A model generated the notes under the pieces. It was not told the DNA's origin. It made no database searches and saw only the letters and a program-made list of their open reading frames with translations. Made by a program: the position numbers and the translations under genes. Below, one piece after another: positions 24,460 through 34,349 of a DNA stretch of 64,000 nucleotides (positions are counted from its first letter, which is position 1; each line of letters starts with the position of its first letter). This DNA is from Nymphaea colorata (lineage: Eukaryota > Streptophyta > Magnoliopsida > Nymphaeales > Nymphaeaceae), in the NCBI RefSeq assembly GCF_008831285.2, contig NC_045145.1, forward strand, positions 10,478,802 through 10,542,801, in the 5' to 3' direction.

Positions 24460-25290
24460 TTGAGGTTGATTTCCAAACAATGTGTGATGAATCCCAATGC
24501 CATGTAGCATACCACAAAACAAAGTTCTCAGATTGGTTTGAAAAACATGTATGGTTCCTATATAGGCTTGTATGTATTTATATTTATAATTGTAATATTT
24601 ATAATGCGATCAAGGAAATCAAAATCTACTAGAAGATATTGTTTGGCTATCTAGATTTCCAAACATGAATGCATTTAGATATAAAGGGTTCATCTCTAAT
24701 GGATTCAGATTTTATACAAGGGATAAAGATGCATGAGTGAAATACTAGAATAATGATGCTCTTGTTAATGTACATATTCATAATGTTGGTGAAGTTGAAT
24801 GTTATCTATATATCACTATATAATGGAGGTTAGTTACTGTGGGAGGCTGAAGTGTGTTATTCAAATGTGAATATTATGATGTCTTGACTGCACGTTAGAA
24901 TGGCATTAAAGTTGATGAATTGGGGTTTGCATGTGTTAACATCAACTACAAATGCATGAAAGATGAACCATTTGTTTTAGCATCTCAATGTCAATAACTT
25001 TATGTATAGGATTTAGTAGACGATACTTGGCATGTTGTTATTAAAACAAGACCAGAATACTTGTACGACATATTGGGACATATGATAGAATGTGATATAC
25101 ATGTACAAAACTCATCAAATAGTCAAGCTGACAACAAAGATGACGATATCTGTTGGGTTAGGGATGATGAACATGCAATATTGGTTAATAATTGTTATGA
25201 TTCTTTCTTTTATGTATTTGATTACAGACAACGATTTCATGAATCCATTCTTTTCCTGTTGTATACGCTTTTTTCTTGTTGTGATTTATA
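24460..25290 (+). pseudogene. CACTA TNP2-type transposase, DUF4216-like C-terminus
   Basis: In-order blocks across several frames: KTKFSDWFEKHV (cf. KFxxWFxxHV), a GxxxNGFRFxT-like stretch near 24.68 kb, DELGFACVNIN, DEPFVLASQC, and DDTWHVVIKTRPEYLYDILG. The last three correspond to the DUF4216 region (FTLVNF..., EPFVLASQA, PxWxVVxxxxPRDxFDM). At least three frame changes and stops interrupt it. It resumes the protein cut by the solo LTR. Confidence 0.75.
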
Positions 25291-25949
25291 AGTTGTTTTG
25301 AAACTGATGTAGTGTTTGTGTTGTTTGTATGGTATAGATGAAGAGTACATATAGGAGAACACATGTCATTCCTTTACATATAAGACTGACTCACATACGA
25401 AAGAAGAATACGGGACCATGGAGAGCGAAGATATAGGTAGTGAAGAGCAGACAACCGATGTACGTCGTCTTGAATGAATATGAAAGAATTTATAGTTCAT
25501 TAGTATATCACCCATATTGTGATTCATATATAAAAACTTTAAACGATGTTCTTTTAGGCTCTTCAAGTAGAAATATATGTGGTATTATTTGAGCTCTGGC
25601 AATTGCAAACTTAAGAAATGGTTCAAAGCACAAGATTAAGATGAAGCCGATAGGCTAACCTATTGGCAGAAGGACACAATATTTGACGACATATATCAGT
25701 ACATAGGGCATGATTCTATTGCCATACTATTGTCATATCATATTTTTTACAGCTTCTAGCATTATTCAAGACAAATTTTTGGTCATGTATGCAAGTATGT
25801 TAAAGTATTGCATTGACATCCACTTTACAATATAGAAACAACACAAATATGAATTTTGAGAAGAAAAAAGAGCACCTCTACACAAGTGGGTTAGGCATGA
25901 ATATGCATGGCTGTATAGGTATTGGAGGCATGAGTGTAGAAATTATCCA

Positions 25950-26780
25950 AACAACCTGTAGGTCCTCAAACTGATGTCAAAATAGTGAAATTCATAAGAA
26001 TGTACAACATCCCACAAGATCATTGGGAGTCCATTACTGATTATTTTGCTGAAGATAAGTCAAAGGTATGTATATCACATTCATATGTAATGGGTTTGTA
26101 ATATAAAGGCAACATTACACAGAAATCATGAATATGTATTTCAAGAAATCAACAAAAAAAATGCACTTACGCGTGCACAACAAAAATACTTGCATACAAC
26201 TGGGACATAGAGTTTTGCATGTTTCATGGAGAAGGAGGTATATTTATCTTCTTTCATGTATTATGACTGTACATATTAGTTGACATATTGTCTTAATTGC
26301 AATATATAGTTTGGAGAATGTTCTAAGCAGTCATCATGTGCTGAGTTGTATGCACCCGAACTACTCTAACCCTGAAACCAATATTGTGATTGTAAGTCTC
26401 ATCCGAATAATTACATTATTCTATCTCATCAGCATATATATTATGCATATACTTGTATAATTATATTTTCCATGATATGTTGTAGGATCAACTAAAAGAG
26501 CAACTCCAAACAGTGCCTCAAGGGATGCAAGATACACCGGAAAGTGATGACGTCTACTCCAAGTTGATGGGACAACAGAGACATGGTAGAGTACAAATGA
26601 TGGGTCTTGGTGTTCGTCCTTCTCAGTTCGGTTCGTCTTCTAAATCATGCGTACTCTATGAGAAGAAAATGCATTATTGAAGGATAAAGTTTATTCACTT
26701 GAGTCTCAGTTTCTCCAATTTCAAACTCAAGTTATTCAGTTTAGGGAAAAACAACTTTGTGATATGAATCTAGGTTCATA
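25950..26780 (+). pseudogene. CACTA second gene, Transposase_24-like protein
   Basis: Fragments KFIRMYNIPQDHWESITDYF, TKRATPNSASRDARYT, VYSKLMGQQRHGRVQMMGLG and EENALLKDKVYSLESQF follow the order of the plant Transposase_24 family: a (P)xxxWxxFVxxxxxxE region, then a (Y/D)VxVMGxExxGRVRxxGLGxxPS motif and a C-terminal coiled coil. Intron-like AT-rich interruptions and frame changes occur. This gene usually follows TNP2 in CACTA elements, as here. Confidence 0.65.
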
Positions 26781-27572
26781 ATAGTTCATTTGTTGTAATG
26801 ACTAATAAGTTATATTTGTTGAACTTTACTTCTAGTGGAACTAACATATTTTCTTAACGTTCATTGTAGACATGCCGACGTCACCAAAGTTTATACAATT
26901 TCCACCTTAGCAATGAAGTTTATTGTGGTAGTAATTTATGTTTATATTGTCATTTTGTTAAAAACGGTTTTCTAATTTTTAACTATAGTGAATTAGTTGT
27001 ATTGTAATATAAGTTTGAACATTTGTTATACCTATATGTTTGGTTGACGAACATATGTAATTGTTTTGTTTGCTTCATTTCATAAATGAAAAACGTAAGT
27101 AGATATGTTGTATATGTATTTCTGATTTTCAAAAAAATTATGTCATAGTCGGACAGGAAAAAAATTGAAAAACTTTCACTGACATGTAAATATGCATCCA
27201 TAAAGAGTAATGGCAATGTTCAGTTAGACGTCGATTAAAGTTTTGATGTTGTTCAATTAGTTGTCGGTAAAACATTTTACTGATGGCTAGTTATCGTTGT
27301 TGGTAGAGGTTTTACCAATGACCACTAACATGTTGGAAATAATTGATTATTACCGACATGAGACGATGTTTGTAATAGTCAATGTTTACCTATGTCTAGG
27401 CCATGCTGGTGATACCCTACACCGACGCTTTGATCTAGTGTGTCATTGCTGATTTTTACTGACACTCTCTTTATCAACAAAAGAACAAAACATTAGTAAA
27501 ACCATTACCTATGTGCATTTCATTTTCATTGACATTTTGTATTCATCAGTAATGCTTAGGTTTTTTGTATTG

Positions 27573-29530
27573 TACCTAATCAATGAAACTACATAAGATA
27601 ACTAAGCACTAAATTTTACAGCTAAAATTGGACAAAACCAAAAGAAATTGAAGAGACAAATGTGCTGGATTTTGCCAGCACTCACCAGCGGATTGGTGGG
27701 TTGTCGGTGAGCTTCCTTTTGATTCCCACCACGAATAAAAATAATATCTTAACTAAGATGCATGAAGTACCTATGAGTCGAGGCATGCAACATGAAGTAA
27801 GAAGAAAACATGCAGGTTTAGCATAAATGCAAAAAAAATTTGAGATTAGAAAGCTATAATAACTTAGAAATTCTAAATGCTATGGAAAAAAATCATGAAA
27901 AACAATCTGATATATAGCATGCAATGCATGAAATTGACAAAGAAGCTACCTGAAAATGGAGCATAGTCCCATTGAACCCTGGATTTGGAGATTGCAGCCG
28001 ACTCCTAGAATCTTCAATGAGGAGAGCACTTCCATTACATGAGAGAAAAGGGGTTGCATAGGGAGGAAGTTATTCCCCAAGGCAAATTCCCTAGACGGTA
28101 GGTTGCAACTGCTTCCTCTTAAGGCATCACGAGTCCCCAAAGGGATATAGAGAGAAAATTTGAATGGATTCACCATTCTAAGGAGCTAGGGTTTCCTTTT
28201 TTTCAGTTTTTTTGGTTTTGTCTCCCTTAATGCCAGATTTTGCAAGAATGACTTCTTATTTCTTCTCTTCACTAAAGAACTTGTCCAGGCTTCATTAAAA
28301 TTAAATAATTTGTAAAAAAAAAATGTAAACTGAATCAAGGTCATGCACAAGGTAGAAATCAAGGGTCAAGGCTTAATAAAGACTTTGGATGTTTAAGGAT
28401 TAAAAAAATCATTTTACCCCGTCAGCCCAATTTCACAGTTTTGAGCATTTTCACTCATAGCTCTATTTTCAATCAACTTCAGAAACAATGCCTTGGACCC
28501 TCTGCACAAGGACAAATACGGATGTTTAAGTGTTAAAATGCCTAAAGATTGTGTGAAAATATTATAAAAGGTTTAGTGCATTTAATATATTATCTAATTC
28601 CCCAATGCTAAGATGCTGCTAGAGCTAGAGCAACACCAGTACTGGATAAACAAAAAAAAAAAAGCAACTACTACTAATATATACATTCCTTATCTATTCC
28701 TAATCTTAGTTCTAATCCACTTTTCAGGACATGGGGTTGCATTTAACTATACAACAAGCCTTTTGACTAGCAAGGTTTCACAATAAAATACAAGTTTTGT
28801 CTCATGAGCGCTTCCAATGATGAAACCCCCAAACATCATATTTAGTATGCATATAAATATTTTGAAACTTACACTCACCCCGAACTCATTCTACTAATTA
28901 TGCATTCATTGATTATTCATTAATTTAAACTATCACAAAAACCTATATCTAAGTCTAGACTATTGCATACAATGACTTTATCAAATCCTATACAAAAGCA
29001 TTACACCTCTAAGATTGGTGAAAAATTTTCACAAGGGGGTTAAAAATTTCTTGCAATCTTCTAATTTGTGTAATTAAAATAAATAAAAATTAAAAAAGGG
29101 TTCCTCTTCTACCTAATGTAGTGAGTTTTTAAAAAGTAAATGCCAGACAAATTTTTGAGATATCTATCCATTTCCCTATGCTTAAACATTGCCACCATCA
29201 GCAATGCCCGCATTCATAAACTGAACTACATGGATGACGCTAAACGAATATAAGCAGTTGGAACCATGGAAAAATACAATCTAATGGTGCATCAAGTGAT
29301 TCCACTCAGTCTTCACGATGTGGTAATGCTCTCAAAGCTTATTTCTTTGATGCTCTCCTCGAGTGGTCATACATACTTGAAATTCACACACTCATAGACA
29401 AACAATTGTTATGCATGCACTTTTATATGTACATATTCATAGAGTTTATATACAAAAAAATGAAAAAGAAAATCCCACCATTAATATACAAGAAAGAAAA
29501 TTCCAAAAGAATGCTAATCCTATGGATCAA
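27573..29530. other. spacer, nothing firmly recognised
   Basis: A minus-strand frame at 27946-28176 starts after AAACCCTAGCTCC and is followed by a possible splice donor (TTTTCAG|GTAGCTTC near 27950). It could be a leader exon of an unknown gene or of an LTR transcript, but no homology is seen. The rest is AT-rich. Confidence 0.35.
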
Positions 29531-29539
29531 CAATATCTT

Positions 29540-30645
29540 CTCATCCACCTCTTCATCTCAATATAACCCTTATGACCTAGTTAGAAGCATCACACAATAT
29601 TTTGAATGATTTGCTCTAATCTAGAGGACACAAAATAGAAGCTGAAATCAAAGCATCTTTCAATACATTAAACACCTTCAAACAGTTATAAATGAAGCTA
29701 AAGACATGCTCTGTCATGGCTAGCTTACAAAATAGTATTGAGATCTTGCAAATAAAAGCCTTCATGAACTGCTTGTAAAATCTTGCATGACCCAATAAAG
29801 GTTGAACTTGACGAACTAAGGTAGGTGGAGTGAGTTTGGCAATGGACTATACTTTGGTTCTATCTATCTCAATGCCATGTTTTGACAAATTTTACCAAGC
29901 TCAATCACTTGTTTGACTATCAAGTGGTTATTCTCCTACATTAGAACAAGATTTGTCTCTTGACATTTGGTGAGAACTTTCTCCAATCTTCTAAGATAAT
30001 CTTCAAATGAACCACAAATCAAATCAAAAGTCATCCATGAAGACTTTTAGACAATCATCTACAAGATAAGAATATGTCACCATCGTACACCTCTAAGAGT
30101 ACTCAGGACATTGCATAGCCGAAACAACATTCTCCCATTTGCGAACAGGGAACACAAACATGTGCAAGTGGTTTTCTATTGATCTTTAGGATGAACAACT
30201 ATTTGATTTTATTCAGAATATCCATCAAGAATGTAGAGGTGGGTCTGGGATACCAAACTTTTTAAAATCTGGTCAAAGAATGGTAAAAAAAAGTGATGCT
30301 TCCACATGGCCTCATTGAGCTTCCTATAATTCATGCAAACTCTCCATCTTGGGGTGGTTTCATGGGAAGCCCTCTCTATAAAATAGAAAGCTGAAACTTT
30401 CTTTGCACAACTTGGTGGGGCTCACGCATTCCCTAACAGAGAAGGGTAGATAGTCAAAACATCCAACAACTTCATCACCACTTTCTTCACTACTTCCTTC
30501 ATATTCAGATTGAACCATTGCTGCATTTGGTGAGACCGTTTGACACCATCTTCTAAACTAATCCTAGCATGCAAAACATTGGGTCAGTCCCTCTAAGATC
30601 CATGACTGAACACCCAATCATTGTCATGTGATCATTTAACACCAG
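29540..30645 (-). mobile_element. Athila-type Ty3/gypsy pol fragment (RT and start of RNase H)
   Basis: Minus-strand blocks in order: NDHMTMIGCSVMDLRGTDP (cf. REHKxAIGWTIADIKGISP), a VCMNYRKLN-like stretch, the FMDDF region, ETNLVLMxEN with IVKQVIELG (cf. KNLVLNWEKCHFMVKxGIVLG), and VLKDALISASI with FKILCDAS (cf. LKEALxSAPI, FEIMCDASD). The wording and order are those of Athila-lineage elements. Stops are frequent. The upstream end meets copia sequence at about 30645. Confidence 0.7.
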
Positions 30646-31637
30646 AATCAATATATCCAATGGCAGCCCTTTGTCATCTTCCCTTAAGGTAACAAAACCA
30701 TACTCCAAGTTTCTTTTTTTGTAATGTTGTCAGTTCTTCACTCATTGTTTCTTTCCACTTAGAGTCTTTGAAAGTTTCCTCAAACAGTCAGGGTTTGTGC
30801 CAGCATAGGCTTGGTCATAAACACACTGTAGCCTTTTCTAAGCTTGCTAAAATAAAATTATTCTTCAATAAAGTGAGCTGCAAACTTTGAATGAGAACAA
30901 AGTAAGATAGACACTTCAAAAATCTTACTTTGGTAAGATGTCTAGAAATCCAATGGTGCGTCTGAGTTCCTTATCATTCTTGATTTTGTGTGATGATTCT
31001 TCAACAACAACATCATCCATGAAGGGTCCAGGTTCAATAGCCTCATAAGTCACAAAATTGAAATTGTTACCCTTGACAAACTGAGGTTCATAACCAAGAG
31101 GGGAACTTGGTATTGAAAGATTTATGTTCACTTTTGTATTCTTTTCAAGTCTTTTTTCACATCCTTAGACACACGTTTCATAAAATAAGGTTCTCCTTCA
31201 TTGAATTTGAGTTCTCAAGATATGTAAAAACATTTGGTGACAGATCAAAACATTTGAATTCCTTTTAGAAGTAGGATAGCTCACAAAAATACATTTGACG
31301 GCTCATGGTTCAAGCTTATAGCACAATTTTCTTGTATCTGAGTGAAGCACTTGCAGCCAAATACCTGAACATGATTAATGGAGATTTTTACAATGACATG
31401 CTTTTCTAGACTGACTTTGCAAATGATTAATGAGATGACATGCTATAGGCACTATATCAGTCCAAAACATTTACAGGACATTCATGTGAAATATAATATA
31501 GAACGAGCAACAATGGTGAGATGTCTATTCTTGCATTTAACAACTCCACTTTTTTGAGGAGTGTCAGACGCAAGGCTTCTACAACATACCATTTTCGTTA
31601 AAAAGGCATTCAACATGCCATTTATATATTCGCATCC

Positions 31638-31645
31638 ATTGTCAT
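31638..31645. repeat. hAT target-site duplication ATTGTCAT (left copy)
   Basis: ATTGTCAT precedes the element; an identical octamer follows it at 32620-32627. Eight-base duplications are diagnostic of hAT transposition. Confidence 0.92.
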
Positions 31646-32619
31646 TAGGCCTGGGCATCGGGCTGGGTCGGCCCGTCAGGCCCAAGACCCGGGCCTGGTT
31701 GACCATGCCCTAGGCCCAGCCCGGCCCGTTTTTGTTAACTGGTGGGCCGGGCCAGGTCGGGTCGGCCCGATGCCCAGACCCGAATTCTGCTGGTCGACAA
31801 GAGAAGAATCAAAAAGCGAAACGGGATCCCAAAGACAAAACAAAAACCCCAGATTTCTGAACATGGGAGGAGCCTCCTCAATCTTGGACGGAAACCCCAG
31901 ATTTTGCGAACATGGGAGGAGCCTCCTCAAGCTTTGACGTTTTTCGGGCCTTTGTTCCTATGTATTGGAAGTTCATCTTCCAGCTCCTCCCGTCCTGTTG
32001 ACTTTCTACGGTTCTTCGTCACTGCAAAGAAGAAGAAGATACAACATGAAGAGGGGCCGATGGATATCATCTACTCAATACAGAGCCAGACAGAGTCGAG
32101 CTTGATCCTGGCGAGCCGCATTGCCCTGAGCGAAGCGAGGGAACTCAGGGAAGTCAACTTCGTCTTCTCCCCACTCACCATTCACATCCCCCTTTCCATG
32201 GTGGCCTCTGGATCAAAAGGACGGTGGAGCTGATCAGATTCTCTCATTCCTGAGGATGGAAACCTGAGACGAGCTCAACTCATTCTCCACCCACATTGTT
32301 CCCTTGATTCTCGTCGATGGAAGCAGGCTTGGACGGCCTCGTGCGGTGGAGCTCACAGCTTAGGGGAAAACTTGCACGCATAGAGGAAAAAGAAAAGAGA
32401 GAAAAGGGGGAACGGTTGGGAGGGCGTGGCGGAGGAAGAAAATCAAGAAAGGAACGAAATGTCGATCGATACATCAATTGACCTAACGGGCCGTCGGGCC
32501 GGGCCTAGAGAATGATAACCGGGCCCGACCCGTTAAGATCTCGGGCTGGGCCAGGCTCACTCAAGTTGAGCCTGATAAGAAAAATATTGGACCCAAACCC
32601 GGCCCGACGCCCAGGCCTA
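31646..32619. mobile_element. non-autonomous hAT element (974 bp) carrying a serpin exon
   Basis: Ends are TAGGCCTGGGC and GCCCAGGCCTA, a perfect 11-bp inverted repeat. It extends imperfectly (TCGGGC...GGGT versus the same) to about 24 bp. The 8-bp duplication ATTGTCAT flanks it. It is strikingly GC-richer than its surroundings. It has no transposase. Inside are a 48-bp tandem duplication (31847-31894 and 31895-31942) and a fragment of a serpin gene. Uncaptured host DNA between hAT ends makes this a gene-fragment carrier. Confidence 0.92.
32060..32363 (+). pseudogene. captured 5' exon fragment of a plant serpin gene
   Basis: Starting at the ATG at 32060, the translation reads MDIIYSIQSQTESSLILASR, then VFSPLTIHIPLSMVASGSKG. 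After a frameshift near 32220 it continues DQILSFLR, DELNSFSTHIV and LILVDGSRLG. This follows the N-terminus of plant serpins (MDLxxSIxNQTxxxLxLAK; NxVFSPLSIHxxLSxxAxGSKG; DQxLSFL; DDLNSLxSQxV). Plant serpins inhibit serine or cysteine proteases through a C-terminal reactive loop, which is absent here. Only the N-terminal quarter is present, with a frameshift and stop, so it cannot encode an inhibitor. The preceding 31.95-32.06 kb may be the captured 5' leader. Confidence 0.75.
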
Positions 32620-32627
32620 ATTGTCAT
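32620..32627. repeat. hAT target-site duplication ATTGTCAT (right copy)
   Basis: Identical to 31638-31645. Read on the minus strand with one copy removed, the copia integrase frame continues unbroken through the site. Confidence 0.92.
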
Positions 32628-33000
32628 ATATAATACATTTAATTTTCAAGCCAAATTGAGTATCTACCATGTGATAGAAGCTTTTCAAAATTTTAGCTAC
32701 ATCATGCTTATACTCTAAGAAATATACCCAAGTTGCACATGATTTATTATCAATAAAGGTGACAATATTTAAAAGCAGACTCATTGGGCGGGGCTCCAAA
32801 CATCAAAATGTTCTAAATCAAACAACTCTCTACTTATGAACTCAGAACCTTTTCAAAGGCAAACAAGTTGCTTCAACAAGTTCAAAAGCATCACACGCTA
32901 AATCTCTATAAGACAACTCAAGAAGCATAAATTTTAGAATCCTATATGGAGTATGACCAACACGTGAGTATCACAAAATAAAGTCCATGCTTGATGATTT

Positions 33001-34337
33001 CTGACCAAGAAAGGCTTTAACAAACTACTTGACAATGCAGAGGCCAAATGTTCGAATCTCTGCCAATCACTGTCTACATTTTCATATTATGAAAAATCAC
33101 GTCCTTAAGAGAGAAACTAACTAAGCAATTATGAGTCTTTGTAATCTTATCAATAGAAATAAGATTAGTAGCAATCTTGGGAATAACTATAACATCATAA
33201 TCATCTTTATGATTGAGAAAATTTACCTTGCCAATTCCCATTATCTAGCATTCTTGAGCCATCAGCCATATAAACAGATTGATCATCATTAAAAATGTTT
33301 AAATTTAAATCCTGACTAAGTCATGTGATTGGAGACTTCAAAACATATCACTCATTCAACATCCATCACACGAGAAAGATAAGAAGTTGAAAGATTACAT
33401 GTGTTGCTCAGTGGTAGGTCAAACATGGGACATGCAAACAACAGGTTGGTGGTGCTGATGCTAGGCTTAGACATTTGTTCAAGGAACCAGGGGAGTTCCT
33501 CCTTAGTTACAAAAATTTTATGTGTTGACCTTAGATGACTCTTCATTAGGCAAAACTTTATTGCATGCAGATTTGCCTATAAGATCCTAGCATCACTCTT
33601 TTCATGACCTGATTTTGAGTGAGTGCAATTGAACTTCAAGCATTCTTTGGCTTGATCAGAACTGAAACTAGTTGTAGTTTCTTCCATTTGCAATGACATC
33701 TTCTTGAGATTAGCCTGCAACACCATTTGCTCAGGTTGATCTTCCTTAGTCTTGGTGGAGGGTTCATCACTTTTCTTCGAGCTTCATCCCATCAAATCAA
33801 GGATCAAACAAAATTGAAAAGGGCAGCAGCAAGGTCAAGAGAATTTGGCTCCTAAACTATTCGTAATAATGTCCAAGACTAGTGAGAAGCTTAAAATACT
33901 TTGTCCTTCAAAGCGCTTTTGAGAAATATTTCCTGTTGGTTAGCGACATTGCTGCACCTTGTCAAATATCGCATGAAACATCCTAACATACATGTTGAAT
34001 GACTTGACTTCACAACTAACCCATAATAATGTCACTTTATGACTCCCACGTCTCAAAAAACAAAATCTGAACTGGATCTTTGTTTTTCTTCAGTAACATA
34101 CCCCTACTTTGATTCCCACTTAGAACCAATTTCACAAACTTTAATTAGCTTACATAATTGGTGCCAAAGAATGACTTGGTAGTGATCCACATGATACGAT
34201 CCTGATCAGAGTTATATTTTGAATATGGGCACTCACTTTTTGCTTCATAGATGCTACAAACTTTAAGTACCAATAAATTCTCTAATTTGACCATGAATAA
34301 CATTGCACATGAAGCAATATTCACCAGATCTGACTGT
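33001..34337 (-). pseudogene. copia gag-protease region remnant
   Basis: The stretch at 33352-33546 (MKSHLRSTHKIFVTKEELPW, LEQMSKPSISTTN) resembles the gag-to-protease linker of copia elements. It is followed near 33.31 kb by VSNHMT, the remnant of the IDSGAS(D/N)HMT protease active site, whose catalytic aspartate is no longer legible. A GAG-pre-integrase-like block lies at 32.85-33.0 kb. Only about 800 bp separate the linker from the PBS, so most of gag is deleted or unrecognisable. Confidence 0.5.
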
Positions 34338-34349
34338 GCTCTGATATCA
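34338..34349 (-). promoter_or_regulatory. copia primer binding site (initiator Met-tRNA type)
   Basis: The minus strand reads TGATATCAGAGC directly after ...TGTGACA, one base off the TGGTATCAGAGC site complementary to the 3' end of initiator methionine tRNA. It fixes the 5' LTR/internal boundary of the 30.6-34.3 kb copia element. Confidence 0.8.

Larger units (their letters stand above)
20126..27572 (+). mobile_element. CACTA (En/Spm-like) transposon, decayed, with nested solo LTR
   Basis: The left end reads CACTACAACAAAT at 20126-20138, a CACTA terminus. A degenerate inverse, TTTTTTGTATTG, lies at 27561-27572, preceded by repeated words such as ACCGAC, GTCGGTAAAA and TTACTGAC that look like subterminal repeats. 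Between them are plus-strand remnants of a TNP2-type transposase (about 21.15-21.38 and 24.46-25.29 kb) and of a second, Transposase_24-like gene (about 25.95-26.78 kb). The catalytic part of TNP2 is missing and the 3-bp flanking duplication does not match, so exact ends are uncertain while the identity of the coding parts is good. Confidence 0.6.
30925..33000 (-). pseudogene. copia integrase (split by the hAT insertion)
   Basis: Upstream half (32620-32850): HFDVWSPA, VTFIDNKSCATWVYFLEYK and TQFGLKIKCIIYDN, matching the DVWGP...FVTFIDDFTRxTWVYxLKxK...K core with the first catalytic Asp. Downstream half (31482-31637): NGCEYINGMLNAF, SDTPQKSGVVKCKNRHL (cf. TPQQNGVAERKNRHL; the catalytic Glu is replaced by Lys), then C-terminal FGCKCFTQIQE near 31.33 kb and a frame at 30925-31131. 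Besides the hAT insertion there are stops and frame changes. Confidence 0.75.
30646..34349 (-). mobile_element. Ty1/copia element, truncated, interrupted by a hAT element
   Basis: Reading high to low: PBS at 34338-34349, gag remnant, protease region near 33.3 kb, GAG-pre-integrase, integrase (split by the hAT element at 31646-32619), integrase C-terminus near 31.3 kb, and the first part of RT (KWKETMSEELTTLQKKK, then a GKMTKGCHWIY stretch near 30.65 kb). The RT catalytic region, RNase H and 3' LTR are missing; Athila sequence follows instead. The 5' LTR should start at 34350 and extend right, but its outer end could not be placed. Confidence 0.75.

Noticed and set aside
31742-32233. 163-codon frame read as one protein
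   Set aside because: Its first half is hAT terminal and leader-like DNA. Only the last third is serpin-like, and the frame breaks within the serpin part.
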